Source: Flavobacterium sp. ALJ2 (GTDB lineage Bacteria > Bacteroidota > Bacteroidia > Flavobacteriales > Flavobacteriaceae). From it: a stretch of DNA of 64,000 nucleotides. Positions within the stretch are counted from its first letter, which is position 1, and each line of letters begins with the position of its first letter. The position numbers and the translations under genes were made by a program. Below the pieces are notes generated by a model. The model saw only the letters and a list, made by a program, of their open reading frames with translations, did not search any database and had not been told where the DNA came from. The stretch is from contig NZ_JADNRC010000016.1 in assembly GCF_015594725.1 (NCBI RefSeq), forward strand, positions 1 to 64,000, read 5' to 3'. Below, piece after piece: positions 43,020-52,566 of this stretch.

Positions 43020-44093
43020 TTACATTATAATAGAATCGTAAACTTTTAAATATTTGGCTGCAGCATCTTTCCAGTCAAAACTAGCTCCTCTTTTTTTTAT
43101 GAGTTGTTCTTTTTCTTTTTTATCATTTTCATAATCATTCAAGCCGTTAAATAATATAGATTTCATATATTCTGGATCAAAATTGCTCCAATAAGTAGCA
43201 GCATCACCACCTATTTCAGGTAAAGATGTTTTGTCAGATAAAAATACAGGTTTACCAAAACTCATAGCTTCTATAGGAGGTAATCCAAAGCCTTCCCTAA
43301 TTGAAGGGAAAAGAAAAGCTGTGCAGTTTTTCATGTAAAATTGTTTGCCTTGATCACTAACTTTACCAGTCAAAAAAACTTGGTTTGTAAGGTTGTTTTC
43401 AGCAATCATGTTTTTTATTACATCGCCGTATTTTTTATTGTTGTTTCCTGAAATAATTAAATTGTAATCCTTTATTAATTTCATCATATTAATAATTGAA
43501 GAAAAGTTTTTTCTTTCCATAAAATCTCCAATTGTATAGAAAAAAGGTTTGTTCACAGGAACATTAGGAATATATGAAGATGTGTCTAAGAATGTAGAGA
43601 TAGGATTTCCATTGTAAATAATATGCTCAGGAACATTAGGGACATTAAAATATTGATGTGTTTGTTTTTTAGCAAATTCAGAAATATAAGTAATTGCTGT
43701 AGCTTTTTTTAGTTTAGCAGTAAAAAGTCTATTTAGTCTATGATTTACATCTGAAGATATTTCTTCTATGAAATTTATGTCATGTATAGTAAGTAAATAT
43801 TTATTACAATGGTAAGGCTCTACTTTTGTATTCTGATTTACTGAATGCCATAAATCATACTTTTTTCTAATTCTGAAAAGAGGATGTCTGGATAGGCTGG
43901 TGTATTTATGATAATTAAATTTTTCTTTAAATTCAGCTTTAAGAAGTTCTGGATTTGAAGAATTTAGTGTGAGTTCATAATTATCTAAATTTAATTTAGA
44001 AATACCTTTTATTAATTCATAATTGAAGGTTCCTAGACCAGCTGCTCTGTTGTTAATATTATGAGTTTCTAGGAAAATACTATTATGCGACAT
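43020..44093 (-). CDS. Family 4 glycosyltransferase
   Basis: A 357-residue GT-B enzyme if ATG 44093 (MSHNSIFLETHNINNRAAGL) is used; an upstream Lys-rich start at 44117 adds eight residues. The Gly-rich GLGTFNYELI loop, FYTIGDFMERKNF (about 193) and FLFPSIREGFGLPPIEAMSF (donor site with E-x7-E) are clear. It probably adds a sugar to LPS core or O-chain. It diverges from the WaaP-like gene. Confidence 0.9.
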   Translation of the reverse strand: MSHNSIFLETHNINNRAAGLGTFNYELIKGISKLNLDNYELTLNSSNPELLKAEFKEKFNYHKYTSLSRHPLFRIRKKYDLWHSVNQNTKVEPYHCNKYLLTIHDINFIEEISSDVNHRLNRLFTAKLKKATAITYISEFAKKQTHQYFNVPNVPEHIIYNGNPISTFLDTSSYIPNVPVNKPFFYTIGDFMERKNFSSIINMMKLIKDYNLIISGNNNKKYGDVIKNMIAENNLTNQVFLTGKVSDQGKQFYMKNCTAFLFPSIREGFGLPPIEAMSFGKPVFLSDKTSLPEIGGDAATYWSNFDPEYMKSILFNGLNDYENDKKEKEQLIKKRGASFDWKDAAAKYLKVYDSIIM

Positions 44094-44175
44094 TATCTTT
44101 TTTTTACGAAAATACAATAATAATTTGAAGTCTTATATTCTATGCGTATTTTTGTTCTCTTATAAAACTTAAAGG

Positions 44176-44943
44176 ATGAATTTTAAAATAAACCCAATTT
44201 ATATTGATGCAACGGATTTAATTATTGATTATGTTCATAGATTTAATAATTCGGGTGCCCTTTTTGGAAATGGAGATCGAAATAAGATAAAATTGTTTGA
44301 TTTTGAGGGGATAAAGATTAATATTAAATCCTTTAAAATTCCAAATTTATTTAATAAAATAGCTTATAAATATTTTAGAAAATCAAAAGCAAGACGTTCT
44401 TTTGAATATGCTACAATTTTGTTAGAAAGAGAAATTGGAACTCCACAACCAATCGCTTTTTTAGAGAACTATAATTGGCTTGGTTTAAGAGATAGTTACT
44501 ACGTTAGTGAACATTTAGTAACTGAGTTAACTTATAGAGAACTTATTGAGGTTGATAATTATCCTGATTTCGAAAATATATTAAGACAGTTTACACGCTT
44601 TACTTTTAAACTACATGAAAAGGGAATTGAATTTTTAGATCATTCTCCAGGGAATACATTAATAAAAAAAAGAAACAATAATGAATATGATTTTTTCTTA
44701 GTAGATTTAAATAGAATGAATTTTCATACTGAAATGAGCTTTGTACAACGTATGAATAATTTTAGAAGACTTACTCCTCGTAAAGAGATGATTGCAATTA
44801 TGAGTAATGAATATGCAAAATTATATTCAGCTAAGACTGAGGCTCAAATTTTTGAAAAAATGTGGGAAGATACCGTTAAATTTCAAGAAGAATTTGCGAA
44901 AAAGCAAAGGTTAAAAAAGAGATTAAAGTTTTGGAAATCTTAA
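44176..44943 (+). CDS. LPS core kinase-like protein (Kdo/WaaP family)
   Basis: A 255-residue protein-kinase-fold enzyme of the KdkA/WaaP group, which phosphorylates sugars of the LPS inner core. The catalytic loop reads EKGIEFLDHSPGNTLIKK, with Asp and Asn in place, and the metal-binding acid is in FFLVDLNRMNF. The ATP-lysine is probably in IKINIKSFKIP. It is flanked by transferases including a heptosyltransferase-like one, supporting a core-phosphate role. Confidence 0.82.
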   Translation: MNFKINPIYIDATDLIIDYVHRFNNSGALFGNGDRNKIKLFDFEGIKINIKSFKIPNLFNKIAYKYFRKSKARRSFEYATILLEREIGTPQPIAFLENYNWLGLRDSYYVSEHLVTELTYRELIEVDNYPDFENILRQFTRFTFKLHEKGIEFLDHSPGNTLIKKRNNNEYDFFLVDLNRMNFHTEMSFVQRMNNFRRLTPRKEMIAIMSNEYAKLYSAKTEAQIFEKMWEDTVKFQEEFAKKQRLKKRLKFWKS

Positions 44944-44946
44944 AAC

Positions 44947-44994
44947 CAACAACAAAAAAAACATTATTTAAAATAATGTTTTTTTTTGTTGTTG
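44947..44994. terminator. Long A/T hairpin terminator
   Basis: CAACAAC, eight A and CATTATTT pair with AAATAATG, nine T and GTTGTTG: a stem of about 23 bp between the convergent WaaP-like and GT9 genes. Confidence 0.85.
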
Positions 44995-45020
44995 ATATCC
45001 TTCTAGACTTTACTTATCTT

Positions 45021-46091
45021 TTAAAGATTCTTAGTTATAAAGAACTCAATCTGATCTTTGAATAATTCAGGATTAAATTGTTGGTAAAGTTGAGCGAAAT
45101 TATTTTTAATCTCCTTGTGTGGTAAATTTAAATCAATTAATTCGGGTTTGAAATCATTTAAATGTACCGAAATATTGCGTAATCCATCTTCAAAGGTTGC
45201 CCAGTCGTTTTTCTTAACATATGGTGAAAAGATTGTAAAAGAGGGTTTGTTTAATGCTTTAGCCATGTTAATTGCTCCGCCATCGTTTCCTATGATTACA
45301 TCACACTGATTCATTATACCTATAAAGGATCGTAAATTACTGCCTAATAAATCAAAATGGATTTTTTCTTGGGTACTTTTTGAGCATAAATTGAATACTT
45401 TTTGAGCATCTTCAATTTGATTTGGAAAATAATTAAAAAGAATAGTTAGGTTTTTGTTCTCTGCAACATATTCTACTACTTTAGCCATATATTCTAGAGG
45501 GTAAGTTTTTGATTTTTCACTTCCCAAAAGGCTTATCATTACAATTTTCTGGTCTTTTTTTACTTTATGTTTGTCTAAAAGAGCAATTGCCTCATCATTT
45601 TCGTCTTTACTTACATATAATTTTGGAAAAGGGTCTATTGAATCAGCGTCCAAATTTAAAGGATTTAATAGCAAAAGTCTGTTGTCTATAGCTAGTCCAT
45701 ATTTAGTTTCGGTAGTGTCCTCAAAACGCTTCATATTATGGTTGTAAAACAAAGACGAGTACCATTTGTAGTATGATATTTTATAATCAGCACCAGAAAA
45801 AATAGTTATTAAATTGGTTTCTAATTTACCATAAACATCAATTAATATATCATACTTATTAGATCTCATTTTGAAAATAAAGTTAAATAATGATAAATAT
45901 GATTTTCTTATTTTATTTTCTAATACAATTACTGAGTCAATATTCGGATTACCTATTAAAACATCTGTGCAATTAGAATAACACATATAGTCTATAGTTG
46001 AATTGGGATGTTTTTTTTTAAGATTATTACAAAGTATTGTACTTATCAGGACATCACCAATTCTTTTTTGTTGTATGATTAATATTTTCAT
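45021..46091 (-). CDS. Family 9 glycosyltransferase (heptosyltransferase-like)
   Basis: A 356-residue GT-B enzyme. MKILIIQQKRIGDVLISTIL is the GT9 start, with the Asp that deprotonates the acceptor. VMISLLGSEKSKTYPLEYMA and DVIIGNDGGAINMAKAL (about 266-282) are donor-site segments. In Bacteroidota these enzymes build the LPS core; the real sugar may not be heptose. Confidence 0.88.
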   Translation of the reverse strand: MKILIIQQKRIGDVLISTILCNNLKKKHPNSTIDYMCYSNCTDVLIGNPNIDSVIVLENKIRKSYLSLFNFIFKMRSNKYDILIDVYGKLETNLITIFSGADYKISYYKWYSSLFYNHNMKRFEDTTETKYGLAIDNRLLLLNPLNLDADSIDPFPKLYVSKDENDEAIALLDKHKVKKDQKIVMISLLGSEKSKTYPLEYMAKVVEYVAENKNLTILFNYFPNQIEDAQKVFNLCSKSTQEKIHFDLLGSNLRSFIGIMNQCDVIIGNDGGAINMAKALNKPSFTIFSPYVKKNDWATFEDGLRNISVHLNDFKPELIDLNLPHKEIKNNFAQLYQQFNPELFKDQIEFFITKNL

Positions 46092-46154
46092 TATTAGGGG
46101 TAAGTTTAATAAAAACTATATTTTGTTTCTTATTGAAGGGGTTTAAAAGTAGAG

Positions 46155-46943
46155 TTACTCCATTTTATTATATGTTATCCAAAGTATTAAATAACGTTTT
46201 AAAACCGCAAATGAATTTATATAAGCAAGAATATAGCCTTCTTTACCGTCAAGGAAGCCAAATTTAATGAAATATTGATTTATAAAGTTGAAAAAAGGTT
46301 TTAGTAAAAAATGATAAAAATTTGGTTTCATATTTTTATCATATAATTCTAAAGCTTCCTTTTTACTTAATAAACTTAGCTTATAGTTGTATTCGTCGAA
46401 ACTTTTGTATGAATAAGAGTCTATTCTGTTTTTTAATACATTTGATTTAAAGAACGATATATTAGATTTCCTTTTTTCATCGCCTGAATAAGAGTATCTT
46501 TTTTTATCAAAAAGAAAAATTCTTTTTTTGTTGTTGAATTCTCCGTGTTTTATTTTCTTTTTGAAGAAAAATAATGTCTGTTTAATGTAATAAAGTTCAT
46601 TATTTTTATGATCAGAAACTTTAGTTAAAATTTCATCTTTAAGCTCAGGAGAAAGATATTCGTCTAAATTTAATAATAATATCCAATCATTTTTGGCATG
46701 ATTGATAGCTATCTTTTGTTGTTGTATTTTGTCAGTGGTATTTTGTTTAATAACAGTTGCACCAAGTTCCTTTGCAATAGCTACTGTTTGATCAGTACTT
46801 TCACCATCCATGAAGATAATTTCATCAGCAAATGAAACATTTTCAATGTGCTTTTTTATATTGTTCTCTTCATTAAAACAAAATGTCAAAACACTAATTT
46901 TTGGAACTATTACATTTTGGGGCATAAAATCAATTTTGTGCAA
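46155..46943 (-). CDS. Family 2 glycosyltransferase, WaaE-like
   Basis: A 262-residue enzyme (256 if ATG 46925 is the start). ISVLTFCFNEENNIKKHIEN and FADEIIFMDGESTDQT match the WaaE/KdtX group, which transfers glucose to the LPS inner core in enterobacteria. The acid motif is LLLNLDEYLS (about 93). The C-terminus has hydrophobic aromatic segments that may lie on the membrane. A paralogue is at 47705. Confidence 0.85.
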   Translation of the reverse strand: MHKIDFMPQNVIVPKISVLTFCFNEENNIKKHIENVSFADEIIFMDGESTDQTVAIAKELGATVIKQNTTDKIQQQKIAINHAKNDWILLLNLDEYLSPELKDEILTKVSDHKNNELYYIKQTLFFFKKKIKHGEFNNKKRIFLFDKKRYSYSGDEKRKSNISFFKSNVLKNRIDSYSYKSFDEYNYKLSLLSKKEALELYDKNMKPNFYHFLLKPFFNFINQYFIKFGFLDGKEGYILAYINSFAVLKRYLILWITYNKME

Positions 46944-46987
46944 TATTAATAATTTTAGATTTATAACTTTGTGTAAAATTAAACAAA

Positions 46988-47713
46988 ATGTCTCGACTCC
47001 CTATTTTAATGTATCATAACATTTGTGAATCTGAAAATGAAACTAATAATTTGACTATTTCAGTGCAAAAATTAGAAGAACAATTTCAATATTTAAAAGA
47101 TAATAATTATCAAACCTATCATTTTGAAGAGTTAGCAAAAATGAAGTCTATTCCCAAAAGGAGTATTGTTCTTACTTTTGATGATGTTACTGAAAATCAG
47201 CTTACTTATGCAGTACCTTTATTGGATAAGTTCAATTTAAAGGCCAGTTTCTTTATTCCTTTTTCATATATAGGAAAAACAGATTTATGGAATGAAAGTT
47301 CTGAGGTTTTGGGGAATAAAATAATGACAATCGAGCAGTTAAAAAAACTGAATAGAGACAGAATAGAATTAGGATACCATTCCTATGAACATAAGAAGTA
47401 TAGTTTATTATCTGATTTAGAAATAGAAAAAGATTTTATGAAGTGCGAGGAGGTGATAAAAGTTAATGATTTAAAAATATATTCTGCTTTGGCTTATCCA
47501 TATGGTAATTACCCTAAGAAGGGTAGTGGTAAAGAGCATTTCAAGCAGATAGTTGCTGTGAATAAAATAAAATTTGGTTTAAAAATTGGCAATCGCCCTA
47601 ATCGTTTTCCTTTTAAAGATAATTATGAAATTAAGCGAATAGATATTAAAGGACATGATAGTTTAATGACATTCAGATTAAAAATCAAGTTTGGGAAATT
47701 AAAGCTATTCTAA
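46988..47713 (+). CDS. Polysaccharide deacetylase (NodB domain)
   Basis: A 241-residue carbohydrate esterase 4 protein. The catalytic DD is in IVLTFDDVTENQ (about 58-64), the His pair in LGYHSYEHKKYS (about 125-130), and a late ALAYPYGNYPKKG (about 167). It has no signal peptide, so it may act on a lipid-linked precursor at the inner face. It sits between two WaaE-like transferases, suggesting deacetylation of a core or O-chain sugar. Confidence 0.87.
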   Translation: MSRLPILMYHNICESENETNNLTISVQKLEEQFQYLKDNNYQTYHFEELAKMKSIPKRSIVLTFDDVTENQLTYAVPLLDKFNLKASFFIPFSYIGKTDLWNESSEVLGNKIMTIEQLKKLNRDRIELGYHSYEHKKYSLLSDLEIEKDFMKCEEVIKVNDLKIYSALAYPYGNYPKKGSGKEHFKQIVAVNKIKFGLKIGNRPNRFPFKDNYEIKRIDIKGHDSLMTFRLKIKFGKLKLF

Positions 47714-48442
47714 ATCTTTTTCTATTAACATCATTTTTGCATATCTAGAGAAAACACCATAAGCATCGATTGCCGCCGCCGCAAGACCTGGTACTCCATC
47801 AAGATAGACTCTTTTTACAATATAAGTATGAAAAAAACGATAAAAGGGTTTAAAGAAAAGTAAAAATAGCGTTACTTTTTTTCCTTTATCTGCAGACATT
47901 TTTGCTTGGAACCAGGCATATTTATCCTTTTTACTTATGAAATGGAATAGTCCTTTGTAGGTGTAATGTATCATGTAGTTTTTTAATACACCAGGCTTTG
48001 ACTTTAGTATTAATTTTTCATGTACTTCATTTTCAAAAGCTAGATTTTCATTTTTCATTAAACGAACGACTTTGTCTGTGTAATGAAATAGAAAACGATT
48101 CATGAAATAATGTGGAAACCAAATTTTGTAAGCATCAAATTTATCCGATTCGATGCTTTCAAGTATTTCTTTTTGAAGCTTTTCTGTAACTCTTTCATCG
48201 GCATCTAAAAATAATATCCAATCTCCAGTTGCAAAGCTTATTGCATAATTCCTTTGGTTGCAGTAATTATCAAATTTTCTAAAAATAAGCTTAACACCTA
48301 ATTTAGAAGCAATTTCTTGTGTAGCATCAGTACTATGAGAGTCTAAAACAATGATCTCATCAGCAAATGAAACAGATTTTATTGCATCAGCAATATAAAA
48401 CTCTTCATTATAAGTAAGTATGATAACGGATAGTTTTTTCAT
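47705..48442 (-). CDS. Family 2 glycosyltransferase, WaaE-like
   Basis: A 245-residue enzyme: LSVIILTYNEEFYIADAIKS, FADEIIVLDSHSTDAT, and metal motif LFLDADERVT (about 97-101). It is a paralogue of the transferase at 46155. Its 3' end overlaps the deacetylase 3' end by 9 nt in tail-to-tail orientation. Likely role is LPS core assembly. Confidence 0.87.
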   Translation of the reverse strand: MKKLSVIILTYNEEFYIADAIKSVSFADEIIVLDSHSTDATQEIASKLGVKLIFRKFDNYCNQRNYAISFATGDWILFLDADERVTEKLQKEILESIESDKFDAYKIWFPHYFMNRFLFHYTDKVVRLMKNENLAFENEVHEKLILKSKPGVLKNYMIHYTYKGLFHFISKKDKYAWFQAKMSADKGKKVTLFLLFFKPFYRFFHTYIVKRVYLDGVPGLAAAAIDAYGVFSRYAKMMLIEKDLE

Positions 48443-48492
48443 TTCTTTAATTAATATACTTACTTATAATAAGGGAGTTTAATGATATATTA

Positions 48493-49308
48493 TTATACAG
48501 CAACATCGTATTCTCGAAGTGCATTGTTCAATGAAGTTTTTAAATCTGTAGATGGTTTACGAGTACCAATAATTAATGCACATGGAACTTGAAATTCTCC
48601 AGCGGCAAATTTTTTGGTGTAACTTCCAGGAATCACTACAGAGCGGGCAGGAACATATCCTTTCATTTCAACTGGAGTATCACCTGTTACATCAATTATT
48701 TTAGTTGAGGCAGTTAAGCATACGTTTGCACCTAAAACAGCTTCTTTTCCAACATGTACACCTTCTACGACGATGCAACGTGAGCCTATGAATGCGCCGT
48801 CTTCGATAATTACTGGAGCAGCTTGTAAAGGTTCTAATACACCTCCAATACCTACACCACCACTTAAGTGTACGTTTTTACCAATTTGCGCACAGCTTCC
48901 TACAGTTGCCCACGTGTCTACCATTGTGCCTTCATCAACATATGCTCCAATATTTACATAGCTAGGCATTAAGATTACTCCGCTAGAGATATAAGCTCCA
49001 TAGCGTGCTACAGCATTAGGCACTACACGAATACCTTTTTCAGCGTATCCTCTTTTTAATAGCATTTTATCGTGATATTCGAAAATACCAGACTCTAAAG
49101 TTTCCATTTTCTGAATAGGAAAATACATAACAACTGCTTTTTTTACCCATTCGTTTACTTGCCAAGCATCACCAACTGGTTCAGCAACACGTAATTTTCC
49201 AGTATCTAAAAGTTCAATGACTTCTCTGATAGCATTTGTAGTTGTTGTTTCTTGTAATAAAGCTTTGTTTTCCCAAGCTTGTTCTATAATAGTTTGTAAT
49301 GAATTCAT
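48493..49308 (-). CDS. dapD: Tetrahydrodipicolinate N-succinyltransferase
   Basis: DapD succinylates tetrahydrodipicolinate in the diaminopimelate and lysine pathway. ATG 49308 (MNSLQTIIEQAWENKALLQ) gives the usual 271 residues. The hexapeptide helix covers about 100-240 (GAYISSGVILMPSYVNIGAY, IGKNVHLSGGVGIGGVLEPL), and the end has VVIPGSYTKKF. It closes the polysaccharide region and is probably transcribed alone. Confidence 0.95.
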   Translation of the reverse strand: MNSLQTIIEQAWENKALLQETTTTNAIREVIELLDTGKLRVAEPVGDAWQVNEWVKKAVVMYFPIQKMETLESGIFEYHDKMLLKRGYAEKGIRVVPNAVARYGAYISSGVILMPSYVNIGAYVDEGTMVDTWATVGSCAQIGKNVHLSGGVGIGGVLEPLQAAPVIIEDGAFIGSRCIVVEGVHVGKEAVLGANVCLTASTKIIDVTGDTPVEMKGYVPARSVVIPGSYTKKFAAGEFQVPCALIIGTRKPSTDLKTSLNNALREYDVAV

Positions 49309-49459
49309 AATAGTAAATATTTTAGACAAATATAATTCGATTTTTTCTTAAAACAACCCTCATTGCTTTATAGTAACATTTTTATAAAAAAAGAATATTT
49401 AATTTGGTTATTTTAAGATAAAAAGTGTTTTATTTTAAATATTTTTTCATCTTATTTCC

Positions 49460-49502
49460 TGATAAATATCAATTTTTGATTATTGTTATAAAAGTAGTTT
49501 TG
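49460..49502 (+). promoter_or_regulatory. Crp/Fnr-type promoter of the PAS gene
   Basis: TGATAAATATCA (49460-49471) fits TGA-N6-TCA, and TAGTTTTG (49495-49502) fits TAnnTTTG. The distance between their first bases is 35 nt, the same as at three other promoters in this window. The leader to the ATG at 49572 is about 60 nt. Confidence 0.6.
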
Positions 49503-49571
49503 CTGAACAATATAATAACAGAACGTCAGTTTTGATTTGTCTGAATCCAAAATTTAATTAGTATTATAACT

Positions 49572-50210
49572 ATGAATAAAGAAAACCAGTTGTTTAAAAG
49601 ACCTACGCCAATTGATAAAGAGGTTTCTTGGGATAAAACCCAAGTAATTATGAGTAAAACAAATCCAATTGGAATTATCGAATATGCAAATGAAACTTTT
49701 GTAGATGTTTGCGGATACGAAGATTATGAATTAATGGGGGAGCCGCACAACATCATAAGACATCCTGATATGCCACGAGTACTTTTTAAAGTATTATGGG
49801 AAAACCTAAAAAAAGGGAATAACTTTCATGCCATTGTGAAAAATCTAGCTAAATCTGGTAGGTTTTATTGGGTTATTACTGATTTTGAAATAGCAAAAGA
49901 TTCAAATGGTGTGATTGTAAATTATTTTGGTAGAAGACGTGCTGTACCACAAGAAGTAATTTCGATGCATATTGAGCCTTTATATAAAAAATTATTACAG
50001 ATAGAATCTGCTAGTGGAATTGAATATAGCGAGAAATATCTGATCGGATTTTTAGAAGAAAAAAATAAAACGTATGTCGAGTATATTAAAGACTTAATGT
50101 ATGAGTATGAGAGAACTCAATTAAAGGTACAACATAATCATCAACCAGAACCTCATGAAATAGAGGAAGAGGAGGAGAGAGGTTTCTTTAGTCGTTTTTT
50201 TAACAGATAG
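49572..50210 (+). CDS. PAS-domain sensor protein, Aer-like
   Basis: A 212-residue cytosolic protein. The PAS domain (about 25-135) has PIGIIEYANETFVDVCGY, then GEPHNIIRHPDMPRVLFK and KSGRFYWVITDFE, which match the FAD-binding PAS of the Aer redox-taxis group. A helical part follows and the end is a Glu-rich stretch with RGFFSRFFNR. No transmitter domain is present, so it must act on a partner protein. The Crp/Fnr-type promoter suggests production at low oxygen (inference). Confidence 0.82.
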   Translation: MNKENQLFKRPTPIDKEVSWDKTQVIMSKTNPIGIIEYANETFVDVCGYEDYELMGEPHNIIRHPDMPRVLFKVLWENLKKGNNFHAIVKNLAKSGRFYWVITDFEIAKDSNGVIVNYFGRRRAVPQEVISMHIEPLYKKLLQIESASGIEYSEKYLIGFLEEKNKTYVEYIKDLMYEYERTQLKVQHNHQPEPHEIEEEEERGFFSRFFNR

Positions 50211-50377
50211 AGATGTATTGGTACAGCTTCAAATGAGCTAGGTTTAAAAGAAGGGTTTGACTTTTAATTAAAGTTAAACCCTTTTTCTGATGTGGAAATG
50301 TATTTTTAGGATTGTTCTCTAAAGTTATGAATCTAGTACTAAGGATTTTATTTAGTAAGTGTTTTATCTTAATAGCT

Positions 50378-52246
50378 TTAAATAGCTAATTTATTATTGA
50401 TAACTCTTTCATTAAAAGATTGGATGTATGCTTTTAAGAATTTTTCATATTCTTTGACTTTAGGTTTATTTTGCAGCATCAAATTGTTCTTTAAAAGAAC
50501 ATCCTCTTTCCATTTGTATAATCCAATTGTTTGATTATTTGCAAAAGCCAGATAATAATCGTCTTTAATGAAATGATATGTTCCTTGAAGATAATATACT
50601 ACAAAGTTTTCTTTGGATTTGTAGCTTTTACCAAAACTAACCATGTCAGTTTTTATATTTAAATAATCTAAAATACTAGGCATGATATCAATTTGCTGAA
50701 AGTTTTTGTCACTAACACCAGTTAATTCAGGATTTGATGGATCGAAAAATAATATTGGAATGTGAAATTTTCCAATATTTGTCTTGTCAATATCTTTATC
50801 ACCAGCAGATGAAGTATGGTCAGCAGAGATAACAAATAACGTATTTTTGTACCAGCTTTCTTTTTTAGCAGCATTAAAAAACTTTCGTAGAGCAAAATCA
50901 GTATAAGCTATGCTTTCTTGAATATCGGTAGTTCCTTTAGGGAATTTTCCTTTGTATTTTTCAGGAATAGTATAGGGATGATGTGAAGAAATGGTAAATA
51001 AAGAACTAAAAAAAGGTTTTTTAAATGACGTTAACTTAGAAGCGTAAAATTGTAGAAATTCTTCATCAAAAATGCCCCATTTTCCATCAAAAACATCTTC
51101 ACCTGTATATTGATCTTTTCCGTAGTATTGGTCAAAACCTGCAACTTCTGCATATTGATCAAAATTTTGGCTACCATTAAAAGCACCATGAAAAAAGGAT
51201 GTATTATAGCCTTCTTTCTTTAAAATTTTTGGAAGACCATTTATTTTATTCAAAGAATAACTTGACGATATAAAAGAATTATTCATTAAGCTTGGAATAC
51301 TTGAAAGTATTGATGGAACAGCATCAATTGAAACTTTTCCATTTGCAAATCCATTTTTGAAATAGTACGATTTTGTAATAAGAGAATCTAGAAAAGGAGT
51401 TTGTCCGCGTCTAATATTCTCATTTCCGAAGCTTTCTAAAATTAAAATTACTACATTTTTTTTAATAGTAGGTTGATCTGGTTTCAATGAAATAACTGGA
51501 TTATAAATTGAAACTAATTCTTTTTCATCAAAATATTTAGTTTTATCGATATCTTCTTTCTTAAAAAGAGTTTTTAGAATGCAAAAAGGAGTATTTAAGA
51601 CTAATCCCGTATTATTTAGAGCTCCATATTTAGCAGCATCTACAATTTTAATAGGTTTCTTTTGTAAACCTCCACGGCCAATTATTAAAATTAAAATTAA
51701 TGAAATAACAAAATAAGCAACTTGCTTATAATAGTCTTTTTTAGTTGATTTTTCGTGTATTAAATGTGTTTTTAAGTTAGGTATTAATTTCCATAATAAA
51801 ATGCTTACTATAAGAAATAAAAGGAGGATATACCAAAAATCTCGTAAAAACGAAGGGATTAATCCTATGGCTTCTTGTTCCATTCCCTTGGCAGTAATCA
51901 TTCCAAAAGTACTTCTTCTGCCAGTAAAACGATAGTAGATAATATCAATAAAATTAGTTGCAATAAATACAAGATTTACTAAGTAAAAGCTAATCTTTAA
52001 AATGTTTTGATACCTTGGTTTGTATTTGAATTTACCAGGAATCAAATGGGCAATCATGAATATAATATTAATATAGGCAATGGCTGCGAAGTCAAAAAGA
52101 ACTCCTCCTAAAAAGTTCTGAAACGTAAAAGCTTCAAATAATTTTAAATTCATGAGATAAAATAGAATTCGAGCGAATTGGTAGATTATAACAATTAAAA
52201 AGAATCTTTTTAGAAATAAAACAATACTATTTTTATAGTTATTCAT
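50378..52246 (-). CDS. LtaS/OpgB-like sulfatase-fold membrane enzyme
   Basis: A 622-residue protein with five transmembrane helices in the first 210 residues and an extracellular sulfatase-fold domain (about 260-580). NVVILILESFGNE holds the metal-binding Glu. The likely nucleophile is Ser in NGKVSIDAVPS. FFSSLFTISSHHPYTIPEKY, LFVISADHTSS and FHIPILFFDP are family motifs. Such enzymes transfer phosphoglycerol or phosphoethanolamine from lipids to surface glycans. As bacteroidetes lack lipoteichoic acid, an LPS or glycan decoration is likely. Confidence 0.87.
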   Translation of the reverse strand: MNNYKNSIVLFLKRFFLIVIIYQFARILFYLMNLKLFEAFTFQNFLGGVLFDFAAIAYINIIFMIAHLIPGKFKYKPRYQNILKISFYLVNLVFIATNFIDIIYYRFTGRRSTFGMITAKGMEQEAIGLIPSFLRDFWYILLLFLIVSILLWKLIPNLKTHLIHEKSTKKDYYKQVAYFVISLILILIIGRGGLQKKPIKIVDAAKYGALNNTGLVLNTPFCILKTLFKKEDIDKTKYFDEKELVSIYNPVISLKPDQPTIKKNVVILILESFGNENIRRGQTPFLDSLITKSYYFKNGFANGKVSIDAVPSILSSIPSLMNNSFISSSYSLNKINGLPKILKKEGYNTSFFHGAFNGSQNFDQYAEVAGFDQYYGKDQYTGEDVFDGKWGIFDEEFLQFYASKLTSFKKPFFSSLFTISSHHPYTIPEKYKGKFPKGTTDIQESIAYTDFALRKFFNAAKKESWYKNTLFVISADHTSSAGDKDIDKTNIGKFHIPILFFDPSNPELTGVSDKNFQQIDIMPSILDYLNIKTDMVSFGKSYKSKENFVVYYLQGTYHFIKDDYYLAFANNQTIGLYKWKEDVLLKNNLMLQNKPKVKEYEKFLKAYIQSFNERVINNKLAI

Positions 52247-52517
52247 TTGGTTTTTAGTATTTTTTTGAAATAATTGCTTTTGTTTTTATGTTTTTCTAAA
52301 TGAAGAAAAATAAATTTTGAGCAAAAGAACTATTTTTTTTTAAATTATGATTACTTAATTAATCTAATTTTTGAGAGCATGATATTAGTTTTATAAGTTT
52401 TTGAATATTAATGATTGTTTAATTGTGTTGTTTTTTAGTGTTTTATCTGTTTTTTTGAGGTATGATTTGCTTAAGGAAATTATTTTAAAAACAAGTTAAT
52501 TTTTTTTACTTCTTCAA

Positions 52518-52560
52518 TGATAATTATCATAAATTAAAATCATAATGAGTATTACTTTTG
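52518..52560 (+). promoter_or_regulatory. Crp/Fnr-type promoter with no gene behind it
   Basis: TGATAATTATCA (52518-52529, centre of a perfect 14-bp palindrome) precedes TACTTTTG (52553-52560) by exactly 35 nt between first bases. This is the same geometry as the promoters of the PAS gene, ccoI and ccoS-ccoN. The AT-rich stretch 52247-52517 upstream shows no gene. Confidence 0.6.
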
Positions 52561-52566
52561 TAATGA

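Noticed and set aside
52517..52530. ATGATAATTATCAT as a Fur box
   Set aside because: It does resemble half of a Fur box, but 12 of 14 bases match the ccoS operator and the spacing to the -7 element is the same as at three Crp/Fnr-type promoters, so that reading fits better.
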